This document shows, one piece after another, positions 14,215-14,675 of a stretch of 14,675 nucleotides of DNA. Position 1 is the stretch's first letter, and each line of letters opens with the position of its first letter. The position numbers were made by a program, and so were the translations under genes. The stretch comes from an uncultured Synergistales bacterium (GTDB taxonomy: Bacteria > Synergistota > Synergistia > Synergistales > Aminobacteriaceae), in NCBI GenBank assembly GCA_905233335.1, contig CAJOED010000009.1, positions 1 through 14,675 of the forward strand. Reading direction: 5' to 3'. Below the pieces are notes generated by a model. The model was given only the letters and a program-made list of their open reading frames with translations. It made no database searches and was not told the origin of the DNA.

Positions 14215-14675
14215 CTACATCGTAACAAGTTCACCGTGCAAAGCTCCGGCTCTGTTGATTGCCTGTAGTAGTATCTCGATAATGTCTCTTGGCCGTGCTC
14301 CTAGTGAGTTCAGCACCCTCACCATATCTCTAACGGTTGTAGTTGCCGGCATAGCTATCATGCTTCCGCCTTCCTCGTCCGCTGTAATGTCCGTGCGTCC
14401 CGTTACGACCGTCGTGCCTGCACTCATGCTTTCCGGCTGTACGACTACGGCATTTTCACCGACCTCAACGACAAGATTCCCATGCGCAACACCGACAGCA
14501 GAAATTTTCACGTTGCCGCCCATTACTACAGTACCAGTTCTCTCATTCACAGCAACTTTCGCGGTCTGGTCAGGCTCTATGTAGATGTTCCCGGCATGTG
14601 AGAGAAATGCATTCGGAGCCTGCACATATTCACCCGGAAGATTTATCTCCACGCGTCCAGGATCTACAGCATAAG
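14215..14675 (-). CDS. flgI: flagellar P-ring protein FlgI, 3' part (runs off right edge)
   Basis: C-terminal ~153 residues of FlgI, which forms the P-ring around the rod in the peptidoglycan layer. The reading frame is open to the window edge (YAVDPGRVEINLPGEY). Conserved FlgI segments are VAVNERTGTVVMGGNVKISAVGVAHGNL, a serine-rich VQPESMSAGTTVV stretch, and the C-terminus TVRDMVRVLNSLGARPRDIIEILLQAINRAGALHGEL. The presence of a P-ring implies a Gram-negative-type flagellum. The stop at 14215-14217 overlaps the flgJ ribosome binding site. Confidence 0.95.
   Translation of the reverse strand, partial: YAVDPGRVEINLPGEYVQAPNAFLSHAGNIYIEPDQTAKVAVNERTGTVVMGGNVKISAVGVAHGNLVVEVGENAVVVQPESMSAGTTVVTGRTDITADEEGGSMIAMPATTTVRDMVRVLNSLGARPRDIIEILLQAINRAGALHGELVTM

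Noticed and set aside
14132..14584. Plus-strand open frame across flgI and flgJ
   Set aside because: Antisense to FlgI, which has strong family motifs over the same bases; threonine/serine/valine-rich shadow.

Overview
The window looks like a chromosomal stretch of an anaerobic, flagellated, Gram-negative (diderm) bacterium. FlgI (P-ring), FlgJ (rod-binding) and a SurA/PpiD-type periplasmic chaperone imply an outer membrane. The mreB-then-flgF order and the overall gene style fit Synergistota best, but that placement is an inference from gene content, not from a marker phylogeny. Base composition looks fairly even throughout, and no tRNA, rRNA, insertion sequence or CRISPR array was seen.

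Layout. (1) Positions 1-302, minus strand: 5' part of flgF, running off the left edge. (2) 322-1332, minus: a chimeric ORF whose first ~230 residues are a membrane-anchored SurA/PpiD-like chaperone and whose last ~100 are the C-terminus of the actin homologue MreB. (3) 1414-3777, minus: polA, complete. (4) 3846-6377, plus: a tightly overlapping three-gene operon of a zinc-type macrodomain ADP-ribosyl hydrolase, a class M sirtuin (SirTM) and an AlbA_2/HATPase protein of the RecG-like/Schlafen-like group. A decayed copy of the last gene's 3' end follows. (5) 6606-13786, plus: an iron-uptake operon of FTR1-type permease, P19-type periplasmic iron protein, DUF2318 membrane protein, two MacB/FtsX-type ABC permeases, an ABC ATPase and a DtxR-family regulator, ended by a strong terminator. 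The gene order matches the Campylobacter jejuni p19 locus (Cj1658-Cj1663), without the thioredoxins found there and with its own regulator. (6) 13825-14675, minus: flgJ and the 3' part of flgI.

How the genes work together. The iron operon should move iron across both envelope layers: P19 binds it in the periplasm, FTR1 transports it inward, and the DUF2318/ABC module probably supplies a redox or export function that supports it. The DtxR-like protein is the likely iron sensor. Its promoter (TTGACC-17-TAAAAT) is clear, and an intrinsic terminator inside the operon probably raises FTR1/P19 relative to the ABC part. The macrodomain/SirTM pair is a writer/eraser module for reversible protein ADP-ribosylation, here coupled to a nucleic-acid-type AlbA_2 protein rather than to the usual lipoylated carrier genes.

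The two points most worth checking are the surA-mreB chimera and its relation to the flagellar genes on both edges, and the SirTM-macro-AlbA_2 operon. Together with the flgF end on the left and the flgI-flgJ end on the right, the chimera is what the joint of a tandem duplication, or of a mis-assembled or circularised contig, would look like.
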